Below are positions 1 to 7,268 of a DNA stretch of 26,812 bases, piece by piece. The position numbers were made by a program, and so were the translations under genes. The stretch is from M0108 sp964523415 (GTDB lineage: Bacteria; Pseudomonadota; Gammaproteobacteria; Chromatiales; Chromatiaceae). The stretch is taken from contig CAZFZB010000030.1 in the NCBI GenBank assembly GCA_964523415.1, positions 1-26,812 of the forward strand. The letters are read 5' to 3'. The notes under the pieces were generated by a model. It was not told the DNA's origin. It saw only the letters and a program-made list of their open reading frames with translations, and searched no databases. Each line of letters starts with the position of its first letter. Position 1 is the first letter of the stretch.

Positions 1-32
1 GCCATTCAACCCTTGATCTGGAGTCAAACCCC

Positions 33-332
33 ATGGCGAACGAAGGCTATCACGAACCCGTTGCGGAGCTCACCGACGCCACCCGCGACATGCATCGGGC
101 CATCACCTCCCTGATGGAGGAATTGGAGGCCGTCGATTGGTACAACCAGCGGGTGGATGCCTGCAAGGACGGCGAACTCAAGGCCATCCTGGCCCACAAC
201 CGGGACGAGGAAAAGGAACACGCCGCCATGGTGCTGGAGTGGATCCGCCGCCAGGACCCCAGCTTTGATCACGAATTGCGCGACTACCTCTTCTCCGACA
301 AGCCCATCGCCCATGATAAGGGGGCGCATTAG
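33..332 (+). CDS. Encapsulated-ferritin-like (EncFtn) protein
   Basis: A 99-residue, all-helical ferritin-like protein of the EncFtn family, whose known members oxidise ferrous iron at a di-iron centre formed between two subunits and normally sit inside an encapsulin shell. The block MEELEAVDWYNQRVDA (28-43) and the later HNRDEEKEH (55-63) match the family. The expected metal and ferroxidase residues appear as E29, E30, E32, W36, Y37, E60 and H63. GGAG about 9 nt upstream supports this start. Two things are odd. The protein stops right after the ferritin fold (ends KPIAHDKGAH), without the C-terminal cargo-loading peptide usual for encapsulated members. The next gene downstream is a convergent peptidase rather than an encapsulin gene. 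A shell gene could still lie upstream, since only 32 bases are visible there. Confidence 0.88.
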   Translation: MANEGYHEPVAELTDATRDMHRAITSLMEELEAVDWYNQRVDACKDGELKAILAHNRDEEKEHAAMVLEWIRRQDPSFDHELRDYLFSDKPIAHDKGAH

Positions 333-456
333 CGCCGAGCCTTATCGCTTGCTTTGCCGCTCCGGATGAGTGGCAGGTTACCTGGAGGCAGGCCCTGTCC
401 TGAGGCGGTTGGCTGGCTGGAGTTACGGCCTTCGTCAGTGGTCCAGGGGCGGCAGA

Positions 457-2553
457 CTAGGGCAATAGGGCTGGAGAAGGGGCCGGCGCTAATAAGGGTC
501 TGTCCTGAGTGAACCACTGCTGTAGGGACGATTCTCCCGGGGGCCATTGACCCTTGAGGCGGTTGGTCGGTTCGGTCCCGGTAAAGGTCAAGTAGCCGTA
601 TTTTCCATAGTGGGGCAGTTTGCGTGCCAGGCCGGGGACGGCCGCGGCCGTGCTGGTGGCGATCAGGCCCAGGGGGCGGCTGGCCTGATCGCGCACCAGG
701 GCCAGGCTGTCGTCATCGCCTTGGACGACCTGATCTCCCAGGGTCAGGCGGTGTTGCTCGATGTCCAGACCCAGGTCAGGGCTACCCAGGAGGGGCAGGA
801 AGCGGTTACTCCAGCCCAATAGCCAGACCGGCCGGTCCTCCGGCAGTCGGTCCAGGTCCGCGTCCGATACCAGTTCCCATCCCGGCTCTTTGGCGATCCA
901 GGATTGTCCCAATTGGCGATAAGCCGCCGCCAGGTCGGCGGGTTCGGTCGAGGCCAGGACCAGGAGGCCGCGTTCGGCGCCGAAGAGGGCGCTGAGGCTG
1001 GGGGGATTTTCACCAGGCGCCAGGTGGCGGAAGAGGTCGAACCCGGGGTCCAGGGCCAGACGCAGGGGCGCGGCCGGCAGTTCGAGTTCGAAATCCAGGG
1101 TGCGGGCGTCCATGGGCAGGTGGCGCTGGACCAGGCCGCCATCCGTCAGGTGGATCACCAAGGGGACCTGCAGAGGGAAGGGGGGCTCGGCCTGGGTTTG
1201 GGCGATGCGACCGCGGATGCGGTAGCCAGGGGGCATGGCCTCGAGGGTGACGTCATCCAGGCGCAGGGCGGGGGCACCGGTTCGCCGGGTCCAGGTGGCG
1301 AAAAAGTCCTTGAGGTCCCGGCCGCTGATCTGCTCGAAGGCGAGCCTGAGCTGGTCATAGCCCGCGGTGTGGAAGACATTGTCCTGGTAGAAACGCCGGA
1401 GACCGGCGATGAAGGCCTCATCGCCCAGGTCGCGGCGCAGCATGTGGAACAGCATCAGGCTCTTGCCGTAGCCGATGGCCTGGGAGGCGGAGCCATGGCG
1501 GCCCCGGAAGGCGCTTAGGGGAAAGTCTTCGGCGGCACGGACATAGTCGGCATAGGCCTGGAGGCTGTCGCGCCGGTACTGGGCGCCCTGACCCTCCCGC
1601 TCCTTCAGCAGGTGATCGGCCAGGTAGGCGGTGAGGCCCTCACTCCAGTTGCCGGTCTCGTAGTCGATGTAGACGCTGTTGCCCCACCAGTTATGCAGAA
1701 TCTCGTGGGGGTAGGAACTGGTGAGGATGAAGGGCAGGCGGATGACCTGGGGCCCAAGGAGGGTGAAGGAGGGCATGCCATAGCCGGTCTCCCAGAAGTT
1801 CTCTACCAGGGCGAACTTGGCGTAGGGGTAGGGGCCGATGAGATCGCTGTAGAGGGCCAGGTAATCCGCCGTGGCGTCCAGGTAACGTTGGGCCAGTTCC
1901 GGGTCCGGTTTGCGCAGATAGACTTGGGCCTCGCCCCGAGCCGTCGGTTGGGTATAGGTGACGAAGGGGGCGGCGATGAGGTAGATGTCATCCTGGGGCT
2001 GACCCTCGCTCCACTTCATGCTGGCGCCCTCTGGAGTCATGGTGCGGCTGGGTCCCGCGCCCTGGGAGATGGCAATCCAGTCGGCGGGTAGTGCAACCTG
2101 GAGGGAAAAGCGCTGGAGACTATCTGGGAAGAGGGGGTACCAGCCACTATTGCCGTCCAGGACCACCCCGTCACGGCTGATGATGCCCTCTGACCATTGC
2201 CGCGAGCGGCCCATACCCTCCTCGGCCGTCTGCAACTCCCCCTGCAGCTTGCCGGCGTAAGCCAGGGTGATGGGCTCGGACCCCTGGAGGCTCAGGCGGA
2301 AGACCTCCCTGCCATCCTGGGAGCCAAGGCTTGCGAGGCGCGCCTGCCCCGCCACGACCTGGGGATCAAGGCCCTGGTGCAAGACGAAGGTCCACTCGTC
2401 CTGTCTCTCCGGGAGGCTCAGGGTGTCCTTGACCTGCAGGGTTCCCAGGTCTGGGATCAGGAGGGCCTCGATGTCATGGCCGATCAGGGTATGGGCCTGC
2501 AGGCCCATGCCCGTCAGCGGGAGGAACGCCAGAAACAGCCATCTCAGGGACAT
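457..2553 (-). CDS. Exported M1-family (gluzincin) metallopeptidase
   Basis: A zinc metallopeptidase of about 698 residues, probably periplasmic or outer-membrane-facing. An N-terminal signal peptide (WLFLAFLPLTGMGLQA) is followed by a beta-rich M1-like N-terminal domain. The gluzincin site HEILH is at about 283-287, with the third zinc ligand Glu in NWSEG at about 305. The aminopeptidase GxMEN motif is replaced by GYGMPS about 25 residues before HExxH, so the usual N-terminus-binding Glu is absent. A classic aminopeptidase activity is therefore doubtful, while endopeptidase or specialised activity is possible. The ATG at 2553 is preferred because GGGGAGA lies 4 nt before it. An ATG six codons upstream (2571) has no such site. 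The gene runs convergently to the EncFtn gene. The C-terminal ~150 residues were not assigned to a domain. Confidence 0.85.
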   Translation of the reverse strand: MSLRWLFLAFLPLTGMGLQAHTLIGHDIEALLIPDLGTLQVKDTLSLPERQDEWTFVLHQGLDPQVVAGQARLASLGSQDGREVFRLSLQGSEPITLAYAGKLQGELQTAEEGMGRSRQWSEGIISRDGVVLDGNSGWYPLFPDSLQRFSLQVALPADWIAISQGAGPSRTMTPEGASMKWSEGQPQDDIYLIAAPFVTYTQPTARGEAQVYLRKPDPELAQRYLDATADYLALYSDLIGPYPYAKFALVENFWETGYGMPSFTLLGPQVIRLPFILTSSYPHEILHNWWGNSVYIDYETGNWSEGLTAYLADHLLKEREGQGAQYRRDSLQAYADYVRAAEDFPLSAFRGRHGSASQAIGYGKSLMLFHMLRRDLGDEAFIAGLRRFYQDNVFHTAGYDQLRLAFEQISGRDLKDFFATWTRRTGAPALRLDDVTLEAMPPGYRIRGRIAQTQAEPPFPLQVPLVIHLTDGGLVQRHLPMDARTLDFELELPAAPLRLALDPGFDLFRHLAPGENPPSLSALFGAERGLLVLASTEPADLAAAYRQLGQSWIAKEPGWELVSDADLDRLPEDRPVWLLGWSNRFLPLLGSPDLGLDIEQHRLTLGDQVVQGDDDSLALVRDQASRPLGLIATSTAAAVPGLARKLPHYGKYGYLTFTGTEPTNRLKGQWPPGESSLQQWFTQDRPLLAPAPSPALLP

Positions 2554-2602
2554 GGACTCTCCCCAGTTCATTTAGTTGAGACTCGAAGAAAGTGGCCTCA
2601 CG

Positions 2603-2620
2603 ACCCCGTCAAGACGGGGT
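2603..2620. repeat. Perfect 8-bp inverted repeat with 2-base spacer
   Basis: ACCCCGTC-AA-GACGGGGT lies about 50 bp upstream of the metallopeptidase start and downstream of the 2683-3390 gene on the same strand. There is no T-run on either side, so it is not a standard intrinsic terminator. The near-continuous dyad would suit a dimeric DNA-binding regulator, or a stem in the mRNA leader of the peptidase gene. Confidence 0.5.
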
Positions 2621-2682
2621 TGAATCCCTCGGCCAACCAGATCCTGCTGGAGTGAGGTAGGGCCCTGGCGGAGGGCGAAGGC

Positions 2683-3390
2683 CTATAATTTGCCCAGTAT
2701 CCGCATGGCTTGGGCGTCGCAGCCCTGTTTGATCATCCAGGCGGCTAGGGACGCGGGATTGGCTGGCGTCACTGCGGCCTTGTGTACCAGCAGGCTGATG
2801 GGTTGATCGCCCCGCTGTAACCGATAGCGCTTGCCATCCTGGAAATAGTGGGCCGGGACCGGCAACTCGGCCTGGCGGGCTGGCCAGGTGAAGGTGGCAA
2901 GGGTAGCCCCCTGTTCGTCCAGGAGACTGACCTCTTCCGTCTTGGCGATCTTGTCGCGTAACAGCAGGACCGGGTCGCTGATCAAGCAGTGCTCGCCCGA
3001 TTTGTCCACGGCGATCGGATCCGGCGAGGCAGGATCGGAGTTGAAGTCCCTCATCACCCCAAGGGTCGAGGTGGACTGCTGGTGTCCCTGGAGCAGGCTG
3101 GCGATTGCGGTCAAATTGTTGGACTGCGCACCCTTATCCCCAGCAGACTCCGGGACGCCTGCATAGGGGCCCGTCAGCTTGAGGGTCTTGCCATCCTCCG
3201 CCAGCAGGGTCAATTGGGCGCCATCCCCCAATTTTATCGGAGTCTTGTCATCCAGCATGGCTCCGGCCTTGAAGGAGGCCTTTTCAGCAGTGACCACCAC
3301 CCATTGCGCTGCCATGATTCCTGTTGACCCTGCCAGCAGAACCAGGCCCGCGACTATCCTCGCCATTGTCCCTAACCCATCGTTATTCAT
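2683..3390 (-). CDS. Secreted protein of unknown function, divergent from the CHASE2 cyclase
   Basis: A protein of about 235 residues with an N-terminal signal peptide (IVAGLVLLAGSTGIMA, then AQ). The mature part starts with a beta-rich stretch (LGDGAQLTLLAEDGKTLKL, then TGPY) that loosely recalls FecR-type beta domains. Two cysteines (about C135 in GEHCLI and C224 in KQGCDA) could form a disulfide. No enzymatic motif is seen. The start at 3390 is chosen because GAGGGGG is 10 nt upstream of it. That element is too close to the ATG at 3399, and a third in-frame ATG is at 3366. It is transcribed divergently from the cyclase over a short shared upstream region, so a periplasmic partner or ligand sensor for the CHASE2 domain is possible. 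That role is inference from position only. Confidence 0.65.
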   Translation of the reverse strand: MNNDGLGTMARIVAGLVLLAGSTGIMAAQWVVVTAEKASFKAGAMLDDKTPIKLGDGAQLTLLAEDGKTLKLTGPYAGVPESAGDKGAQSNNLTAIASLLQGHQQSTSTLGVMRDFNSDPASPDPIAVDKSGEHCLISDPVLLLRDKIAKTEEVSLLDEQGATLATFTWPARQAELPVPAHYFQDGKRYRLQRGDQPISLLVHKAAVTPANPASLAAWMIKQGCDAQAMRILGKL

Positions 3391-3555
3391 CGTGCCCATG
3401 CCCCCTCAACGCATTACCGAACCCTGTGGTCCCCGGAAAATGTCGGGAAAATATATCGCGACTAACCCGTATCATGCCGACATCGTCAACTTTTCGCCAG
3501 AGCACCCCGGGGCCATGAGGTATTTGATCCACCCGCTTTTGTCATGGAAGGCTCC

Positions 3556-5526
3556 ATGAGGATCCGCCGCCAGGATTGGTTGGCGATGGTGACGGTGCCC
3601 CTCGGGATAGCCGTGATGGCCTGGTTGTTGGTGGGCCAGGGCCCTCTGCGCTACATCGAAAATTGGTTCGGCGACCTGCGGGTGGCCCTGGTGACCCCGC
3701 GTCAGCCCCCCTCCGATGAGGTCGTGGTGCTCACCATCACGGATGAAACCCTGAGCACCCTTCCCTACCGCTCGCCGGTCAGTCGCACCTTTCTGGCCGA
3801 TCTGGTGACTCTGCTCAATGAAAAAGGGGTGAGGGCCATTGGTTTAGATATTTTGTTCGATCAGCCCACCGAACCCGCCGCCGACCAGGCCCTGATGCAG
3901 GCGCTGCGGGATTCCAGTGTGCCGGTGTTCGTCGCCTATGCCGACCAGGAGCATATCAATCCGGATCAGCAGCGGTATCTGGACGCCTTCACGCTCGATT
4001 TGCGTCGAGCCTATGCCAATCTGCCTTATGACAATGTGGACGGGGTGATCCGCACCCTGTTTCCGGGTCGGGAGGCGCCGGACGGCCGGATGACGCCAGG
4101 AATGGCCGCTGCCCTGGCGGGAATGGTACTTCCAGAGGGAACAATCCCTTTACGCTATCGAGGGCTGGCACCGGATGCGGAGGCGAATGATGTGGCCAGC
4201 GCCTTCAAGCATTACCAGGCCCATCTGGCAGGGGTTTTACCGGCCGCCTGGCTGGCCGGCAAGATAGTGCTGGTTGGTGCGGATCTGAGGGCCAGTAGCG
4301 AGGACATCTGGAAGACGCCCTTCGCCACCCTGCTGGGCAGCAAGGACGGCTCCTTGCCCGGGGTCATGATCCACGCCCATGGCTTGACGCAGTTGCTGGA
4401 GGGGCGCTGGTTGCCACTGGTGCCCACCTGGTTGGTCCTGAGTCTGTATGTTCTTGCCGCCCTGTTGGGCCTGTTCCTGGCACGTATGGGTGGCGCGGCC
4501 TGGGTGAGTGTTGGCCTGGCACTCGGCGGCGTCCTGGGCTATTGGGGCCTGGGGTTCTGGTGGTATCACCAGGGCGGGGCCCTGCTGCCCCTGGCGGGCC
4601 CGTCGTTGGCGATGCTGGGCACGACCTGGTGGTCCCATGCCCTGGTCAGTCGGCGTGAGCGCCGCCAGAAGGAGTTTATCCACGGGGCCTTCGCCCGTTA
4701 TCTGCACCCCGACTGGGTCGAGCAGTTGGTGGAGAATCCCGACTTGCTGGGCCTTACTGGCGAGCGGCGGGAAGTCACCGTGCTGTTCACTGACGTGGCG
4801 GGGTTCACCACCACCTCGGAACTGCTGCCGCCAACCAGCCTGGTGCCCGTGTTGAGCCGTTATCTGGACGGGATGACCCGGATCATCATGGCCCATGGAG
4901 GTGCGGTGAATAAGTATCTGGGTGATGGCATCATGGTGCTGTTTGGGGCACCGGTCACCCAGTCAGATCATGCCCTGCGGGCGGTGCGGTGCGCCCTGGC
5001 ACTCGACCGTTTTGCGGAGGGCTTTCGCAGGGAGGTCACCGATCCCGAGGGCCGGCCGGTCGATTTTGGCCTTACTCGGATCGGCGTTCATACGGGCGAG
5101 GCGACGGTTGGCAACTTCGGATCCCAGGCCAAGCTCGAGTACACGGCCATCGGCGATGTGGTGAACGTGGCCTCGCGTCTGGAGGGATTGAACGCCTATT
5201 TTGGCACCCGGGTCGCGGTCAGCGGGGCGACCATGAGCCAGGTGGTGGTGGAGGACCTTGGATTCCGCCCCATGGGGCAGGTTCTGGTCAAGGGGAAGCA
5301 CGAGGCGCTGGCGGTATTCAACCCGGTGGCCCTGGGTGCCGAGCCGGAGGCGGTATGGGATGAATACGCCCAGGCCTATGCCTCATTGGCGAGAGGTGAT
5401 GCTGATTCCGTGTTGCGGTTTGATGCCCTGCGGGCGCGTTATCCCCAGGATCCCCTGGTAGAATTCCACTGGCGGCGGGTGCGGGAGGGTGAGCGATCGG
5501 TTCAGGTCAAACTGTCCTCAAAGTAA
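3556..5526 (+). CDS. CHASE2-domain class III adenylate/guanylate cyclase
   Basis: A membrane-bound nucleotide cyclase of 656 residues that makes a cyclic nucleotide in response to an extracytoplasmic signal. An N-terminal TM (about 7-28) precedes a periplasmic CHASE2 domain (about 30-285, with DEVVVLTITDETL and KGVRAIGLDILFD). Three TMs follow (about 290-362), then a C-terminal catalytic domain (about 400-590). Metal ligands are D413 (FTDVAGFT) and D457 (KYLGDG). K453 and T530 (LEYTAIGD) are the purine-specifying pair of class IIIb adenylate cyclases, and N537 and R541 (NVASR) are the transition-state residues. The active site looks complete, and cAMP is the more likely product. The start at 3556 has GGAAGG 4 nt upstream, better than the ATG at 3544. 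The next gene encodes a cyclic-nucleotide-binding channel. Confidence 0.93.
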   Translation: MRIRRQDWLAMVTVPLGIAVMAWLLVGQGPLRYIENWFGDLRVALVTPRQPPSDEVVVLTITDETLSTLPYRSPVSRTFLADLVTLLNEKGVRAIGLDILFDQPTEPAADQALMQALRDSSVPVFVAYADQEHINPDQQRYLDAFTLDLRRAYANLPYDNVDGVIRTLFPGREAPDGRMTPGMAAALAGMVLPEGTIPLRYRGLAPDAEANDVASAFKHYQAHLAGVLPAAWLAGKIVLVGADLRASSEDIWKTPFATLLGSKDGSLPGVMIHAHGLTQLLEGRWLPLVPTWLVLSLYVLAALLGLFLARMGGAAWVSVGLALGGVLGYWGLGFWWYHQGGALLPLAGPSLAMLGTTWWSHALVSRRERRQKEFIHGAFARYLHPDWVEQLVENPDLLGLTGERREVTVLFTDVAGFTTTSELLPPTSLVPVLSRYLDGMTRIIMAHGGAVNKYLGDGIMVLFGAPVTQSDHALRAVRCALALDRFAEGFRREVTDPEGRPVDFGLTRIGVHTGEATVGNFGSQAKLEYTAIGDVVNVASRLEGLNAYFGTRVAVSGATMSQVVVEDLGFRPMGQVLVKGKHEALAVFNPVALGAEPEAVWDEYAQAYASLARGDADSVLRFDALRARYPQDPLVEFHWRRVREGERSVQVKLSSK

Positions 5527-5569
5527 TCAATCCTTCGACCCCGACACCGATTCCGTTGTCCATGGCCAC

Positions 5570-5585
5570 CTTGACATCCATCAAG
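5570..5585. promoter_or_regulatory. Candidate FNR/ANR-type binding site
   Basis: TTGAC-ATCC-ATCAA inside the dyad CTTGA...TCAAG matches the FNR consensus TTGAT-N4-ATCAA at 9 of 10 positions. It lies in the 140-bp gap between cyclase and channel, about 90 bp before the channel ATG. No convincing -10 element is seen at the spacing expected for class II activation, so it is only a candidate. It could also be a chance dyad or a hairpin in the intergenic mRNA. Confidence 0.35.
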
Positions 5586-5666
5586 TGGATGAGATCATGG
5601 CCAGGAAAGTCCGTCCCACCGAAATTTTCATCAAAAAAATAATTAACCTGGCTTCTACGTGCGCTT

Positions 5667-7169
5667 ATGACCCTCCTGATTCCCTCGGCCGCCGAATTAA
5701 TCTCCCTGCTGGGTGGGGCCCTGATCATTTACCTCCTGCTCATCCTGCTGGCCCGGTCCCTGCGCCGTTGGCGTGATGTGCGCTTCCAGTGGGTATTCCA
5801 CCTTTTTGCCCTGGCGACGGGTCTCCTGATCAGTCTGGATTGGTTGCCGGCAGAGGGGTCCGAGCTGGCCTGGCGAACCGATCTGTCACGCCACCTGAGG
5901 GCGGCGGTGACCGTGCTCGCGGCCTTTCCCATTACGACCCTCTTCGTCCGCGTCGTCTGGGGACGCAAACCGGATTCCGATCTCAAAGAGGCCGGGTCAC
6001 GGATTCTCATCGATGCCGTCCGGATCCTGATCCTGATCGTGGCGGTAATCCTGGCGCTGCAATTTGTTTATGACATCGAGGTGCCCGGCCTGGTGGCGGG
6101 TTCCGGAATCATGGCGATCATCCTCGGTCTGGCGATGCAGGACTTGTTGGGGAATCTGATCGCTGGCGTGTCGCTGCACTTTGAGAAGCCCTTCCAGCCA
6201 GGAGACTGGCTCTTCATCAACAATACCCATGCCAAGGTCATCGAACTCTCCTGGCGCTCGACGCAGGTGCTGACAACCGAGGATGTCCTGATAGACGTTC
6301 CCAACACGGAAATCACTAAGCAGGCGATCACCAACTTTCAACTACCGACCCCGCGGCATGCGCTCAAGGCCACTATCAGCCTCCACTATGACGTCCCGCC
6401 CTTGCGGGCACAGGAGGTCCTAAAGGCGGCCGCCTCGACTGTTCCGGGGGTATGCCTGGAACCGGCCCCCGTGGTGTACCTCAGGGATTTCCTGGATTCC
6501 GGGATCAGTTACGAGATCAAGTTCTGGATCGAGGACCATGGCCTCATGAACCGGGTTTTGAGCGAGGTGCGCTCTCATGCCTGGTATGCAGCCAAGCGCG
6601 AGGGCTTTGTCATGCCCTATCCCCAACGGGTGCTGCACCGGGTCGTGCACCAGGATCCGGCGGTTCAGACCCGGGGACTTGCCACCAAGGCCCTGCGCTC
6701 ACACGAACTGCTGGACTTTCTTGCCGAGGCCGAGATTGAAAACCTGGTGCGACAGAGTCCGGTGCAGTTGTTCGCCAACACCGAACACATCGTTAACCAG
6801 GGTGAGAAGGGGGAGTCCATGTTCCTGCTGCTGCGAGGCCAGGTCGAGGTATCAATTACTCGCAACGGCCAGCAGACCGTCGTCGCCAGGCTGGGACCTG
6901 GTGATTGCTTCGGGGAGATGTCCTTGCTGACCGGGGCGGGACGAACCGCCACGGTCGTTGCCCTGAATGAGGTCGAGACGGTAGAGATAACCAAACAGGT
7001 TTTTGCCTCCTTGGTGAAGGATAATCCCGAGATCCTAGGCCGCCTCAGTGAATTGCTTGCTCAACGCCAGCTTGCCAATGACCAATGGACCCCGGAGACG
7101 GCCTCCCAGACAGTCGAGCAGGTGCGTTCGGGGCTTTTGGGGAAACTGCGGGAATTTTTTGCCCTCTAA
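5667..7169 (+). CDS. MscS-family mechanosensitive channel with C-terminal cyclic-nucleotide-binding domain
   Basis: A 500-residue inner-membrane channel of the bacterial cyclic-nucleotide-gated (bCNG) MscS type. N-terminal TMs lie at about 10-30, 43-58, 77-97 and 115-136. The MscS pore helix and following signature run from about 140 to 180 (GIMAIILGLAMQDLLGNLIA, then HFEKPFQPGDW), with the beta domain to about 330. A Crp-type cyclic-nucleotide-binding domain covers about 345-465. Its phosphate-binding cassette FGEMSLLTGAGRTATV (415-430) keeps E417 and R426. The Thr after RTA (T429) is sometimes linked to cGMP tolerance. The preceding in-frame stop at 5640 makes the ATG at 5667 the natural start, although no strong ribosome site is seen. 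Its place directly after a cyclase suggests that its gating ligand is made by the neighbour. Confidence 0.93.
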   Translation: MTLLIPSAAELISLLGGALIIYLLLILLARSLRRWRDVRFQWVFHLFALATGLLISLDWLPAEGSELAWRTDLSRHLRAAVTVLAAFPITTLFVRVVWGRKPDSDLKEAGSRILIDAVRILILIVAVILALQFVYDIEVPGLVAGSGIMAIILGLAMQDLLGNLIAGVSLHFEKPFQPGDWLFINNTHAKVIELSWRSTQVLTTEDVLIDVPNTEITKQAITNFQLPTPRHALKATISLHYDVPPLRAQEVLKAAASTVPGVCLEPAPVVYLRDFLDSGISYEIKFWIEDHGLMNRVLSEVRSHAWYAAKREGFVMPYPQRVLHRVVHQDPAVQTRGLATKALRSHELLDFLAEAEIENLVRQSPVQLFANTEHIVNQGEKGESMFLLLRGQVEVSITRNGQQTVVARLGPGDCFGEMSLLTGAGRTATVVALNEVETVEITKQVFASLVKDNPEILGRLSELLAQRQLANDQWTPETASQTVEQVRSGLLGKLREFFAL

Positions 7170-7268
7170 ACAGCACCCCCGGGCCGGCGGGCGGGGCCCG
7201 AACCCGATCCCGCGCCCTTGCATGGAGGCCTTACGCGCCTCCGATCCCTTGAGAGGACCTTGCCTGCC

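Noticed and set aside
401..570. TGAGGCGGTTGG occurring twice (401 and 556 areas) as a direct repeat
   Set aside because: Only 12 bases match, one copy lies inside the peptidase coding sequence, and surrounding sequence differs.
2595..2630. Possible CRISPR-like repeat around the ACCCCGTC/GACGGGGT dyad
   Set aside because: Only one copy, no spacer-repeat periodicity and no cas genes nearby.
7222..7240. GGAGGC...GCCTCC hairpin after the channel gene as a terminator
   Set aside because: Short 6-bp stem with no T-run.
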